The position numbers were made by a program, and so were the translations under genes. The notes beneath the pieces are model-generated. The model saw only the letters and a program-made list of their open reading frames with translations, was not told the DNA's origin and searched no databases. A stretch of 64,000 bases of DNA from JBBSEX01 sp038239345 (GTDB lineage Bacteria > Acidobacteriota > Terriglobia > Bryobacterales > Bryobacteraceae): NCBI GenBank assembly GCA_038239345.1, contig JBBSEX010000004.1, forward strand, positions 1-64,000, read 5' to 3'. This document shows positions 51,100 through 60,633 of the stretch, piece after piece. The first letter of the stretch is position 1. Each line of letters opens with the position of its first letter.

Positions 51100-51549
51100 A
51101 TGGAACAGACTTTACACCAGCTCGTCGGGATTCTGCTTAAAGCGATTCCCACGTTCATTATCGTTATCATCCTGCACATTTATTTGAAGGCGATGCTGTT
51201 TTCGCCGCTCTCAAAAGTTTTAGCCGAGCGCGACAAACTGACTGCCGGTGCGCGCAAGCAGGCTGAGGAAAGTTTTGCGTTAGCGGAGCAGAAAGCAGCC
51301 GCCTACGAAGAAGCAATTCGCCAAACTCGGGGCGAGATGTACAAGGAGCAGGAACTGATCCGCCGCCAGTCGCTCGATGAGCAAGCAGCCCAACTTGCCG
51401 AGGCGCGAAAGAAGTCGCAAGCGTTGGTGGACAGCGCCAAGCAGGAGGTATCAGAAGAAGCCGCCACCGCTAAACAAACTCTCCTCGAAACCAGCGCGCA
51501 ACTGGCAGACCAGATAGCCGAGTCGATTCTAGCGGGAAGCGCCAGATGA
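51100..51549 (+). CDS. atpF: ATP synthase F0 subunit b' (short b-type)
   Basis: A 149-residue b-type subunit: one membrane helix at about 12-33 (IPTFIIVIILHIYLKAML), the conserved SPLSKVLAERD that follows it, then a long Ala/Glu/Gln-rich helix forming the stator coiled coil to the end. It lacks the signal-like N-terminus of the next gene, so the two make a b/b' pair. Subunits b and b' hold the F1 head still against rotation. It is the first cistron of the locus, with no clear ribosome-binding site; it overlaps the next gene by four bases. Confidence 0.83.
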   Translation: MEQTLHQLVGILLKAIPTFIIVIILHIYLKAMLFSPLSKVLAERDKLTAGARKQAEESFALAEQKAAAYEEAIRQTRGEMYKEQELIRRQSLDEQAAQLAEARKKSQALVDSAKQEVSEEAATAKQTLLETSAQLADQIAESILAGSAR

Positions 51550-52130
51550 AGAGATTTTTGATTCTCATCGCTCTGTCAACGGTTGCGATTCACGCTCAGG
51601 AAAGTGAAGCCGGCGCGAAACACGAAGAAGGCGGAAAGAAAGAGATTCCCCATGAGATGGCCTGGAAGTGGGCGAACTTTGCCATCCTCGCCGCCGGGTT
51701 GGGTTACCTTGCCGCGAAGCATGGCGGGCCGTTTTTTAAATCGCGTACCGAAGAGATTCGGAAGGGCATCGCCGAAGCTGCGAAATTGAAGCAGGAAGCC
51801 GATACCAAAGCCGCCGAGATGGAGCGCCGGATGGGCGCACTGGAAACCGAAATTGACAGTTTAAAGGCCACCGCGCAGACGGAAATGACGGCTGCCGGAG
51901 AACGGCTGCGGGCTGAGACGGCTGCCCAAATTGCCAAGATTCAGGCGCAGGCTGAGCAGGATATCGAAATAGCCGGGAAAGTGGCGATTCGCGATCTGAA
52001 AAGCTATGCCGCCGAATTGGCGATCAACCTGGCCGAACAGAAGATCCGGGCCGGAATGTCTGACGGCGTGCAAGATAAGCTGATTCAAAATTTCGTGCAT
52101 AATGTGGCGGCCGGCGGAGGCAAGAACTAG
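51546..52130 (+). CDS. atpF: ATP synthase F0 subunit b with N-terminal signal-like extension
   Basis: A 194-residue b subunit. Unusually, residues 1-18 (KRFLILIALSTVAIHAQ) look like a cleavable signal peptide, followed by a charged stretch (GAKHEEGGKKEIPHE) and then the membrane helix at about 38-56. The rest is the stator helix, with Lys/Glu/Ala-rich heptads and a C-terminal IRDLKSYAAELAINLAEQ that contacts delta. The layout implies an N-terminus facing the periplasm. ATGA overlap with the previous gene; the next gene begins directly at its stop. Confidence 0.88.
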   Translation: MKRFLILIALSTVAIHAQESEAGAKHEEGGKKEIPHEMAWKWANFAILAAGLGYLAAKHGGPFFKSRTEEIRKGIAEAAKLKQEADTKAAEMERRMGALETEIDSLKATAQTEMTAAGERLRAETAAQIAKIQAQAEQDIEIAGKVAIRDLKSYAAELAINLAEQKIRAGMSDGVQDKLIQNFVHNVAAGGGKN

Positions 52131-52679
52131 ATGATCTCCGTTGTGGCGTCCAGATACGCCCGCGCGCTGGTGGATGTAGTGACAGGGACCGGATCGGCCG
52201 TTCGGTTCGAAGACGTCGCGCCGCAATTGCGCTCGTTTGAAGAACTGATCGGGCAGTCGCATGAGTTGCGGACCGTGCTGTTGTCTCCGGCCGTGCCGCA
52301 ATCGAAAAAGCGCGCGGTAATCGCCCAGTTCGCCGGCCCGTTAGGGCTCTCGCCGCAGGTTCGCAATTTCCTGTACGTCATCATCGACCATCGGCGCATC
52401 GGCCATTTCGCCGAGATTCGCGAAGCGTTTGATTTACTGATCGATGAGCATCTGGGGTTTGTTCGGGCCGACATTGCGTCGGCCAAAGATCTGACGGATG
52501 CGCAACGCCAGTCTCTGGAAGCGGAGTTGGCCAAGCTGAGCGGCAAACGAATACGTCCTAATTTTTCAGTAGACCCGTCGCTGGTCGGCGGTGTTACGGC
52601 GCGGATCGGCTCCACCGTCTACGACGGATCGGTGCGCGGCCAATTGGAAGGGTTAAGGAAGAAATTAGCCGCGCAGTAA
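52131..52679 (+). CDS. atpH: ATP synthase F1 subunit delta
   Basis: A 182-residue protein of normal delta length. The N-terminal domain starts with VVASRYARALVDVV, and the six-helix bundle holds FEELIGQSHELRTVLLSPAV. The C-terminal domain has RPNFSVDPSLVGGVTARIGSTVYDGSVRGQLEGL, the conserved family ending. Delta links the b/b' stator to the top of F1. The gene starts immediately after atpF (TAGATG) and ends 16 bases before atpA. Confidence 0.93.
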   Translation: MISVVASRYARALVDVVTGTGSAVRFEDVAPQLRSFEELIGQSHELRTVLLSPAVPQSKKRAVIAQFAGPLGLSPQVRNFLYVIIDHRRIGHFAEIREAFDLLIDEHLGFVRADIASAKDLTDAQRQSLEAELAKLSGKRIRPNFSVDPSLVGGVTARIGSTVYDGSVRGQLEGLRKKLAAQ

Positions 52680-52695
52680 GCGGTGAAGGAATTTT

Positions 52696-54234
52696 ATGGC
52701 TCAGATTCGAGCGGATGAGATTTCGCGGGTTCTCCGCGCTGAAATTGAGAATTACGATAAAGCGGTAAACGTTTCCGAGACCGGTTCGGTGATTTCGGTT
52801 GGCGACGGTATCGCCCGTATTTACGGCCTGGAAAAAGTAATGGCGGGCGAATTGATCGAGTTCCCGCATGGCATTTCCGGCATCGCGCTGAACCTGGAAG
52901 AAGATCAAGTGGGCGCCGTGCTTCTGGGCGAGGCTTCGGAGATAAAAGAAGGCGACGAGGTGAAGCGCACCGGGCGCATCATGTCGATTCCGGTTGGCGA
53001 AGCGATGATCGGCCGCGTGGTGAACGCCCTCGGCCAGCCCATCGACGGAAAAGGTCCAATTGTCACCACGGCATTTAATCCGCTGGAAGCCATCGCTCCG
53101 GGCGTGATTGACCGCCAGCCCGTAAAGCAGCCCATGCAGACCGGCATCAAAGCGATCGACGCGATGATTCCCATCGGCCGCGGCCAGCGCGAGTTAATCA
53201 TTGGCGATCGCCAAACCGGTAAAACCACCGTCGCGCTCGACACCATCCTGAATCAGAAGGGCGGCGACATGATTTGCATTTATGTCGCTATCGGCCAGAA
53301 GCGTTCCACAGTCGCCCAGGTAGTAAAGACTCTGGAAGAATTTGGCGCCATGGAATACAGCATCGTGGTAGCGGCCACTGCTTCCGATCCGGCGCCGATG
53401 CAATACATCGCTCCCTATGCGGGCTGCGCCATTGGCGAATATTTCCGCGACAAGGGCGGCCACGCGCTGTGCATTTACGACGATCTATCTAAGCACGCCG
53501 CGGCCTATCGCGAAATTTCATTGCTGCTGCGCCGTCCACCGGGCCGCGAAGCCTATCCTGGCGACGTGTTCTATTTGCATAGCCGGTTGCTAGAGCGGGC
53601 GGCAAAGCTGTCGGACGAAAAAGGCGGCGGATCGCTGACCGCGCTGCCGTTCATCGAAACCCAGGCGGGCGACGTTTCGGCCTACATTCCGACGAACGTA
53701 ATTTCGATCACCGACGGCCAGATCTTTTTGGAAGCCGACCTTTTTAACTCAAACGTGCGCCCGGCGATTAACGTCGGTATTTCCGTTAGCCGTGTCGGCG
53801 GTAGCGCCCAGATTAAGGCCATGCGCCAGGTGGCCGGCTCGCTGCGGTTGGATCTGGCTCAATATCGCGCGCTCGCCGCCTTTGCTTCGTTTGGATCCGA
53901 TCTGGACAAAGCTTCGGCGCAGCAGTTAACGCGCGGCAGCCGTCTGGTGGAAATTCTGAAGCAGGGTCAATTCTCGCCGGTGCCCGTCGAAAAGCAGGTG
54001 CTGATCATCTACGCCGGCACCACCGGCGTTCTGGACGATCTTCCGGTGGAACAGTGCCGCCCATTTGAAGAGGCGCTTTATAAATTCTTCGACAGCGCGC
54101 AATCTGGCTTGCTACAGAAGATTCGTGAGAAAAAGACGCTGGATGACGATACCAAAAACGAGTTGAACAAGTTGCTGGGCGAGTTCAAAAAGACGTTTGT
54201 TTCCGAACACCCTGTGGCGGCGGCAAAGGCCTAA
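52696..54234 (+). CDS. atpA: ATP synthase F1 subunit alpha
   Basis: A 512-residue alpha subunit of standard length. The nucleotide-binding P-loop GDRQTGKT is near residue 170, with IPIGRGQRELIIG before it, and a family-typical VGGSAQIKAMRQVAG lies near residue 365. Alpha carries non-catalytic nucleotides and supplies an Arg to the beta sites. It is preceded by AAGGA at suitable spacing. The order delta-alpha-gamma-beta-epsilon is the usual bacterial one. Confidence 0.97.
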   Translation: MAQIRADEISRVLRAEIENYDKAVNVSETGSVISVGDGIARIYGLEKVMAGELIEFPHGISGIALNLEEDQVGAVLLGEASEIKEGDEVKRTGRIMSIPVGEAMIGRVVNALGQPIDGKGPIVTTAFNPLEAIAPGVIDRQPVKQPMQTGIKAIDAMIPIGRGQRELIIGDRQTGKTTVALDTILNQKGGDMICIYVAIGQKRSTVAQVVKTLEEFGAMEYSIVVAATASDPAPMQYIAPYAGCAIGEYFRDKGGHALCIYDDLSKHAAAYREISLLLRRPPGREAYPGDVFYLHSRLLERAAKLSDEKGGGSLTALPFIETQAGDVSAYIPTNVISITDGQIFLEADLFNSNVRPAINVGISVSRVGGSAQIKAMRQVAGSLRLDLAQYRALAAFASFGSDLDKASAQQLTRGSRLVEILKQGQFSPVPVEKQVLIIYAGTTGVLDDLPVEQCRPFEEALYKFFDSAQSGLLQKIREKKTLDDDTKNELNKLLGEFKKTFVSEHPVAAAKA

Positions 54235-54251
54235 CAGGTCAGCAGGCAAAC

Positions 54252-55115
54252 ATGCCAAGTTTAATCGACATACGACGCCGGATCCGCTCGGTAAAAAACA
54301 CCCAGCAAATCACGAAGGCCATGAAAATGGTCTCGGCGGCCAAACTGCGGCGGGCGCAGGAACGCGTGATGTCGGCCCGCCCTTACGCGACAATTATCGA
54401 GCGGATGCTATCGAACGTCGCAGCGGCGGCGGCCGACAATGAAGAAGCGGCGGCCAATCCACTGCTCGCGGTGCGTGAAGAAAAACGAATTCTGCTTTTG
54501 GTGGTTACCGCGGATCGTGGATCGGCGGGAGCCTTCAACTCGAATCTGATCAAGTCCGCGGTTCAATTTATTAACGATCACAAAGACGCCGAGATCGAAC
54601 TGGAATTAATCGGACGCAAAGGCCGGGACTTTTTCCGCAAACGTGGATCGAAAATCGGCGGCGAGTATACCGGCCTGTTCCAAAAAGCGCCGAAGCTGGA
54701 AGAAGCCTTGGAGATCGCCCGCAAAGTCGCCAAAAAATTCGCTGAAGCCGAGGTCGACTCCGTCTATATCGCCGTGAACGAATTTAAGAACGTGATGTCC
54801 GGCACCTTGACGTTGAAGCGCATTCTTCCAGTGCAGATTCCGTCCGACCAGGAAAAGAAAGATTACATTTACGAACAGCCGCCCGAGCAGTTGCTTGGGG
54901 CTCTGCTGCCGCGCTACATCGAAGTGCAGATTTTCCGGGCGCTGATTGAATCGATGGCCGCTGAACACGCCGCCCGAATGACGGCAATGGATTCGGCATC
55001 GAAGAACGCCGGAGAAGTAATCGACAAGTTGACGCTCTATATGAATCGCGTCCGCCAGGCGAGCATCACTCGGGAAATAATCGAGATCGTCAGCGGCGCC
55101 TCAGCATTGGATTAG
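54252..55115 (+). CDS. atpG: ATP synthase F1 subunit gamma
   Basis: A 287-residue gamma subunit. The N-terminal helix IRSVKNTQQITKAMKMVSAAKLR and the C-terminal helix SEASKNA-type region (RMTAMDSASKNAGEVID, then LYMNRVRQASITREI) form the rotating central shaft. The Rossmann-like middle has VVTADRGSAGAFNSNL. It starts 17 bases after atpA and ends 12 bases before atpD. The sequence reads intact throughout. Confidence 0.96.
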   Translation: MPSLIDIRRRIRSVKNTQQITKAMKMVSAAKLRRAQERVMSARPYATIIERMLSNVAAAAADNEEAAANPLLAVREEKRILLLVVTADRGSAGAFNSNLIKSAVQFINDHKDAEIELELIGRKGRDFFRKRGSKIGGEYTGLFQKAPKLEEALEIARKVAKKFAEAEVDSVYIAVNEFKNVMSGTLTLKRILPVQIPSDQEKKDYIYEQPPEQLLGALLPRYIEVQIFRALIESMAAEHAARMTAMDSASKNAGEVIDKLTLYMNRVRQASITREIIEIVSGASALD

Positions 55116-55127
55116 GATCATATTTTT

Positions 55128-56591
55128 ATGGCATCATCGACCGCAACACCGAAAAATACCGCAATCGGCCACGTGATCCAGGTTGCTGGGCCAGCCGTGG
55201 ATATTCAATTTCCGGAAGGCCAGATCCCGCTGATTCACACGGCCATCAAGATCACTAGCGAAGGCTTTACCGTACCAGCCCCCATCGATATTATTTGCGA
55301 AGTGGCGCAGCACATCGGCGAGAGCCGCGTTCGTACCATCGCCTTGCAGCCCACCGATGGTCTGGTCCGCGGTATGAAGGCCCAAAGTTTGGGCCAGCCC
55401 GTCACCGTGCCTGTAGGTAAGCAGACGCTGGGCCGCATCATGAATGTGATTGGTGAACCGGTGGATAATCTCGGGCCGATCCTGACGGAAAAGCGTTACC
55501 CGATTCATCGCAAAGCCCCCGAGTTCGATGAACAATCGACCACGCTACAGATGTTTGAGACCGGCATCAAGGTTATCGATCTCATCGAGCCTTATCTGCG
55601 GGGCGGCAAGATCGGATTGTTCGGCGGGGCGGGCGTCGGCAAAACCGTCGTCATTCTGGAGTTGATTAACAACATCGCGACCAATCACGGCGGCGTGTCG
55701 GTATTCGCCGGCGTGGGTGAGCGCACTCGTGAAGGTAACGATTTGTGGCTGGAAATGCAAGAAGGCGGCGTGATGGATCCGCACGACTGGACGAAATCGA
55801 AAATCGCCCTCGTGTATGGCCAGATGACTGAGCCGCCAGGGGCGCGCCTTCGCGTTGGCTTGACCGGTCTGACTGTCGCCGAATATTTTCGCGATGAAGA
55901 AAAGCAGGACGTGTTGCTCTTCATCGACAATATTTTCCGCTTCACGCAGGCAGGCTCGGAAGTGTCGGCACTGCTTGGCCGCATGCCGTCGGCCGTCGGC
56001 TATCAACCCAATCTGGCGTCAGAAATGGGCGAGTTGCAGGAACGCATCACCTCCACCAAGGATGGTTCCATCACGTCGGTTCAGGCCATCTACGTGCCTG
56101 CCGACGATTACACCGATCCCGCTCCCGCCACCACCTTCGCCCACTTGGATGCAACCACGAATCTTTCGCGCTCCATCTCCGAGATGGGTATCTATCCGGC
56201 CGTAGATCCGCTGGCATCCACTTCGCGCATTCTCGATCCGCGCATTGTTGGCGACGACCATTACAATACGGCCCAGCAAGTGAAGCAGATCCTGCAGCGG
56301 TTCAAAGATCTGCAGGATATCATCGCGATTCTGGGTATCGACGAGTTGTCCGACGAAGATAAACTGACCGTGACGCGGGCCCGCAAAATCCAGAAATTTC
56401 TGTCGCAGCCCTTCACAGTGGCCGAACAGTTTACTGGACGCAAGGGCAAATACGTCAAGCTCGCCGACACGGTGCGCAGCTTCAAGGAAATCGTCGAAGG
56501 CAAGCACGACGAACTTCCCGAGCAGGCATTTTACATGCAGGGTTCCATAGAAGACGTTATCGCCGAAGCCGAACGTTTGAAGAAGGCGTAG
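55128..56591 (+). CDS. atpD: ATP synthase F1 subunit beta
   Basis: A 487-residue catalytic subunit. The P-loop GGAGVGKTV is near residue 165, the catalytic Glu region GERTREGNDLWLEM follows, Walker B is LLFIDNIFRFTQAGSEVSALL, and PSAVGYQPNLASEMG is the conserved clamp segment. It makes ATP in the F1 head. It starts 12 bases after atpG and is followed three bases later by atpC. Confidence 0.97.
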   Translation: MASSTATPKNTAIGHVIQVAGPAVDIQFPEGQIPLIHTAIKITSEGFTVPAPIDIICEVAQHIGESRVRTIALQPTDGLVRGMKAQSLGQPVTVPVGKQTLGRIMNVIGEPVDNLGPILTEKRYPIHRKAPEFDEQSTTLQMFETGIKVIDLIEPYLRGGKIGLFGGAGVGKTVVILELINNIATNHGGVSVFAGVGERTREGNDLWLEMQEGGVMDPHDWTKSKIALVYGQMTEPPGARLRVGLTGLTVAEYFRDEEKQDVLLFIDNIFRFTQAGSEVSALLGRMPSAVGYQPNLASEMGELQERITSTKDGSITSVQAIYVPADDYTDPAPATTFAHLDATTNLSRSISEMGIYPAVDPLASTSRILDPRIVGDDHYNTAQQVKQILQRFKDLQDIIAILGIDELSDEDKLTVTRARKIQKFLSQPFTVAEQFTGRKGKYVKLADTVRSFKEIVEGKHDELPEQAFYMQGSIEDVIAEAERLKKA

Positions 56592-56594
56592 TGC

Positions 56595-57017
56595 ATGGCG
56601 GATAAATTCCAAATAGAAGTGGCCACTCCGGAGCGATTGCTGTTCCGCGAGGAAGCCACCACCGCCCAGATTCCCGGCAAGGATGGCTACTTGGGTGTTC
56701 TTCCTGACCATGCTCCGCTGCTTTCCGAACTGGGTATTGGCGCGCTGACATTCGTCGATAGCAACAATACGCATCACTCGATGGCGGTCCATGGTGGCTT
56801 TGTCGAGATCCTGGATAATCACGTCCGGGTGCTGGCCGATGAGGGCGAACCAGCGCAGGAGATCGATGTCACCAAGGCCCAGGAAGCGCTGCGGAAAGCA
56901 CAGGAAGCCATGGGAAATCCGGCGGTCGCCATCGATATTGCCAGCGCATTGACGGAAGCTCTGAAAGCGCAAGCTCGCATCGACGCCGCTTCGAAATTAC
57001 AGAAAGGGGAAGATTAA
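56595..57017 (+). CDS. atpC: ATP synthase F1 subunit epsilon
   Basis: A 140-residue epsilon subunit: an N-terminal beta sandwich (QIEVATPERLLFREEATTAQ, PGKDGYLGVLPDHAPLLSEL) and a C-terminal helical hairpin (DVTKAQEALRKAQEAM and following) that can inhibit ATP hydrolysis. It ends the locus. Subunits a (atpB) and c (atpE) are absent here, which means they are encoded elsewhere in the genome, outside the window. Confidence 0.95.
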   Translation: MADKFQIEVATPERLLFREEATTAQIPGKDGYLGVLPDHAPLLSELGIGALTFVDSNNTHHSMAVHGGFVEILDNHVRVLADEGEPAQEIDVTKAQEALRKAQEAMGNPAVAIDIASALTEALKAQARIDAASKLQKGED

Positions 57018-57033
57018 CCCTCTTCCCGCCCCC

Positions 57034-57220
57034 CACCGAGAAGATTTCACCACCAAAACCAATCAAAAAGAAGGTTTTACCACCTAAAAGAAGAAATCGC
57101 CACATTTTCCTGCTAAACTAAGTTTTTACCACCGAGAAGATTTCGCCACCAAAACGCCACTAAAAGAAGGAATCGCCATGGACGAGAAGATTCCGCCACC
57201 AAAATGGCTCATAAAGAAGA
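57034..57220 (+). repeat. Degenerate direct repeats running into the 5' end of the Fic gene
   Basis: Two 41-bp copies begin at 57034 and 57130 with CACCGAGAAGATTTC and differ at a few positions. A third, more diverged copy begins near 57180 with CGAGAAGATTCCGCC and lies inside the coding sequence. Partial copies of the same unit (ACCACC-TAAAAGAAG, AAAAGAAGRAATCGCCA) fill the gaps. The start ATG and first 14 codons of the Fic protein come from the third copy. Confidence 0.7.
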
Positions 57221-58692
57221 TTCCTGTTGGCCTATCGGCGTTGATTTCTGAATTCGCTCTGCAAATCCCACCACCGGCGGTTCATTGCTTCTGCGCCGCA
57301 GCCATCCGCTCCACGATTATCCACGCTGACGGCCAGGTTATCGAGTCCTACCCAATGCGCTACCAGCCCACGGATATCATTGGGCACCTCCGATTTGCAC
57401 TGCGCTATGAACCCATTGAGCTCGGGGCAATCCAAGCGCTTTTCCGTGTATTGGACCCACACCTTCTGGAAGAGTGGGTGCGCGACGACGCCTCTAGTAA
57501 ATTCGCCCGCCGGGCTTGGTATCTTTACGAATTACTTACCGGCAAGACGCTGGACGTGCCTGACATCAGCCCGACAACGTATGTCGACCTTCTGAACCAC
57601 CAGATCCAGTTCACGGCCGAGCCTAAGCCTTCGCGACGGCAGCGGATCAACGACAATCTGCTGGGAGGGGCGGAATACTGCCCAATGATCAGGCGGACCC
57701 CAAGACTGGAATCGTGGCTGGCGCAGGACCTATCCACCGAAGCCAAGACGCTGGTTCGCGATTATGATCCGGCTCTAATGGCGCGGGCTGTCAATTATCT
57801 GTTCACCAAAGAAACGAAATCTTCGTTCGCTATTGAGGGCGAGACGCCAAGTCCCGATCGTGCTACCCGATTCGTTGCGGCGCTGGCCCACGCCGATCGC
57901 TTCGACAGCACCGATCCGCAAGAGTTTGTCCGCTTGCAGAACATCATCGTCGATCAGCGATATGCCCAGAACGGTTGGCGGTCTACGCAAAACTACGTCG
58001 GGCAGACGATGCGGGATTATAGCCAGGACGTGCATTTCATCTGCCCCAAGCCGGAAGACGTGCCCGGTCTGATGCAAGGCTGGATGAAGATGATGCCCCG
58101 GCTGGCAATCGACGTCGACCCGGTGATCGCCGCCGCGGCCGCCTCGTTCGGCTTTGTCTTCATACATCCATTTGAAGACGGCAACGGACGAATCCATCGC
58201 TTCTTGATTCATCATGTCTTAAGCCGTTCGGAATTCTCGCCGGCGGGGTTGATCTTCCCCGTCTCCGAGGTGATGCTGCGGAATCGACGCGCTTATGATC
58301 TTGTCCTGGACGGCTATTCTTCCTCGATTCTGCCGTATATCGATTGGACGATGGATCCCGATCAGACGATGACTGTCCGCAATGAAACCGCTGCACTCTA
58401 CCGGTACTTCGATGCCACTTCCTTCGCCGAGTATCTATACAGCTGCGTCGCCGACACCATCCGAATCGACCTCCGGGAGGAACTCAGCTTTCTTGTGCTC
58501 TTCGACGCGGCTCATAAACGAACCCTGAACATCGTCGATATGCCCGACCGTCGCGCCGCTTTGCTGATTCGCCTTATTCTGCAAAACAGCGGGAAGCTTT
58601 CCGCTGCGAAACGAAATCAGTTTGCCGAATTAACGGACGCCGAGATCAACGCCATCGAAGCGGCCATCGCCGAACTGCAGAGCAACAGCTAA
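57178..58692 (+). CDS. Fic-domain protein with built-in inhibitory motif
   Basis: A 504-residue protein. The catalytic Fic motif HPFEDGNGRIHR is complete at residues 330-341, with the active His at 330. The inhibitory motif S-x-x-x-E-G is present at 216-221 (SFAIEG), placed in front of the Fic core as in self-inhibited class II proteins. Fic proteins usually transfer AMP or another nucleotide part onto target hydroxyls; the target is unknown. A helical C-terminal region (about 400-504) may form a winged-helix-like domain. The first residues, DEKIPPPKWLIKKIP, are encoded by a direct-repeat copy shared with the upstream non-coding DNA. It lies between atpC and the helicase gene. Confidence 0.87.
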   Translation: MDEKIPPPKWLIKKIPVGLSALISEFALQIPPPAVHCFCAAAIRSTIIHADGQVIESYPMRYQPTDIIGHLRFALRYEPIELGAIQALFRVLDPHLLEEWVRDDASSKFARRAWYLYELLTGKTLDVPDISPTTYVDLLNHQIQFTAEPKPSRRQRINDNLLGGAEYCPMIRRTPRLESWLAQDLSTEAKTLVRDYDPALMARAVNYLFTKETKSSFAIEGETPSPDRATRFVAALAHADRFDSTDPQEFVRLQNIIVDQRYAQNGWRSTQNYVGQTMRDYSQDVHFICPKPEDVPGLMQGWMKMMPRLAIDVDPVIAAAAASFGFVFIHPFEDGNGRIHRFLIHHVLSRSEFSPAGLIFPVSEVMLRNRRAYDLVLDGYSSSILPYIDWTMDPDQTMTVRNETAALYRYFDATSFAEYLYSCVADTIRIDLREELSFLVLFDAAHKRTLNIVDMPDRRAALLIRLILQNSGKLSAAKRNQFAELTDAEINAIEAAIAELQSNS

Positions 58693-58704
58693 ACTGAGTA
58701 GGTA

Positions 58705-60633
58705 TTGCCCCCTCCCGTAAAAACACCTACCGTGCGTCAGTTTTTCGGGCGTGACGGGCACCTTTCGAAGTGGCATCCGAACTATGAGTTCCGGCCCGGT
58801 CAACTGGAAATGGCGGAGGCCGTGGCGGCAGCTCTGGCTGACAAGAAGCACCTGATTGTGGAAGCGGGAACGGGTACGGGCAAGACGCTGGCGTATCTGA
58901 TTCCGGCAATCCTGTCGGGCAATCGGGTGGTGATCTCAACCGGAACCAAGAACCTCCAGGAGCAGCTCTTTTTCAAAGACATTCCATTTCTTCAGCAGCA
59001 CTTTTCGAGTCCACTGCGGGTCTGCTATATGAAGGGGCGGAGCAACTACGCCTGCCGCCAGAAAATCTACGATGCGGAGAAGGAGCCCGTCCTTAGCGGG
59101 CTGGAAGAAATTGCCGATTTCCAAACGATCCGCGAGTGGGAGAAGACGACGGAAAACGGCGATCGCGCGGAGATTAAAACGCTGCCCGAGAACAGTACGG
59201 CGTGGGCGAAAATCGACGCCCGCAGGGAGCTTTGCACAGGCCAGAAATGCAAACAGTTCGAGCGATGTTTCCTTACTGAGATGCAGCGCCGGGCCCATGA
59301 AAGCGACATCATCATCGTCAATCACCACCTATTCTTCGCAGACCTTGCGGTGAAAGAAAGGGATATGGGCGGCGTCATTCCCGAATACTCGACTGTCATT
59401 TTCGATGAGGCGCACGATATTGAGGATGTCGCCGGGCAATACTTCGGACTAACGGTCAGCACCTATCAATTCGAGGAACTGGAGCGCGATATCGCGGCGC
59501 TATCACGGCGCAAGAATTTCGGCACACCCGAACTGGACCGGATCCTCCGCACCGTTATGGAACGGGCGATGCGCTTCTTTTCGCTATTTGGAAATACAGA
59601 AGGACGAGTCGGTTTCCGCGGCCATCTGGCGTTTCTAGAAGAGCACGAAGAGGAATATCGGGACGTTCTAATCGCCTTGGAATTAGTTGGAAGCCACCTG
59701 CAACTAATCAAGGACGCCCCCGAAGAAATCATCCCGCTGTTCCGCAGGTCAAAGGAATTGGCGGAGAGGCTCCAATTCTGGATGGAGAGCGTACAGAAGA
59801 GCTTCGTTTATTATGTAGAGAAACGGGGCCGGGGAACGTTCCTGCATGCGACGCCAATCGACGTGTCGAGCTTGTTGAAAGAGAAGTTATTCCACGAGTT
59901 GGAAACGGTCGTTTTGACGTCGGCAACCTTGGCCGTCGGAGGAAGCTTTGAATTCGTCGAGCAACGTTTGGGACTGGAAGGGCCGCGATCGGCTCTTGTT
60001 CCAAGCCACTTCGACTATCAACACCAGTCTTTACTCTATGTCCCGCAAGATCTTCCGGACCCGCGATCCGCGGCGTTCAGTTCCAACGCAGCCGACGAAA
60101 TCGTGAAGATCCTCACGCTCAGCAAGGGCCGGGCCTTCGTGCTCTTTACCAGCTATCAGCAGATGCGGATGATCTATGATCGCGTGTCCCTGCAAATTGA
60201 ATACGAAACGCTATTGCAAGGAACGGGTCCGCGCAACGCGCTGCTTGAGGAATTCAAGAGTACGCCGAACTGCGTTCTGTTTGCCACGTCCTCCTTCTGG
60301 CAGGGAGTCGACGTCCCAGGAGAACAATTAAGCTGCGTTATTATAGATAAGTTACCCTTCGCCGTGCCGAGCGATCCGGTGGTGGAAGCCAGAGTACAAG
60401 CGGTTCGGGATGCCGGAGGTAATCCGTTTTACGATTACCAGATTCCCCAGGCTGCCATCGCCCTGAAGCAGGGGTTTGGGCGTCTGATCCGCAGCCGTTC
60501 CGATCGCGGAGTCCTCGTCATGCTGGACAATCGGATTACGAAACAGCGCTATGGCCAGATCTTTTTCGATAGCCTGCCCGATTACGCATTTACCACTCGT
60601 CTGAGTGATGTGGAGAAGTTTTTCAATGTTTGA
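58705..60633 (+). CDS. dinG: DinG/XPD-type ATP-dependent DNA helicase
   Basis: A 642-residue superfamily 2 helicase. The Walker A motif is EAGTGTGKTLAY near residue 54. The four iron-sulphur Cys residues lie in CYMKGRSNYACRQ and CTGQKCKQFERC between about 108 and 190. The DEAH box is VIFDEAHDIEDV near residue 234, and the C-terminal helicase motifs are SSFWQGVDVPG and GFGRLIRSRSDRG. It unwinds DNA with 5' to 3' polarity in related enzymes. TTG 58705 is the assumed start; GTG 58732 is an alternative and no strong ribosome-binding site distinguishes them. Confidence 0.88.
   Translation: MPPPVKTPTVRQFFGRDGHLSKWHPNYEFRPGQLEMAEAVAAALADKKHLIVEAGTGTGKTLAYLIPAILSGNRVVISTGTKNLQEQLFFKDIPFLQQHFSSPLRVCYMKGRSNYACRQKIYDAEKEPVLSGLEEIADFQTIREWEKTTENGDRAEIKTLPENSTAWAKIDARRELCTGQKCKQFERCFLTEMQRRAHESDIIIVNHHLFFADLAVKERDMGGVIPEYSTVIFDEAHDIEDVAGQYFGLTVSTYQFEELERDIAALSRRKNFGTPELDRILRTVMERAMRFFSLFGNTEGRVGFRGHLAFLEEHEEEYRDVLIALELVGSHLQLIKDAPEEIIPLFRRSKELAERLQFWMESVQKSFVYYVEKRGRGTFLHATPIDVSSLLKEKLFHELETVVLTSATLAVGGSFEFVEQRLGLEGPRSALVPSHFDYQHQSLLYVPQDLPDPRSAAFSSNAADEIVKILTLSKGRAFVLFTSYQQMRMIYDRVSLQIEYETLLQGTGPRNALLEEFKSTPNCVLFATSSFWQGVDVPGEQLSCVIIDKLPFAVPSDPVVEARVQAVRDAGGNPFYDYQIPQAAIALKQGFGRLIRSRSDRGVLVMLDNRITKQRYGQIFFDSLPDYAFTTRLSDVEKFFNV

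Noticed and set aside
56019..56972. 317-codon minus-strand frame across atpD and atpC
   Set aside because: Antisense to two conserved genes; no recognisable domain.
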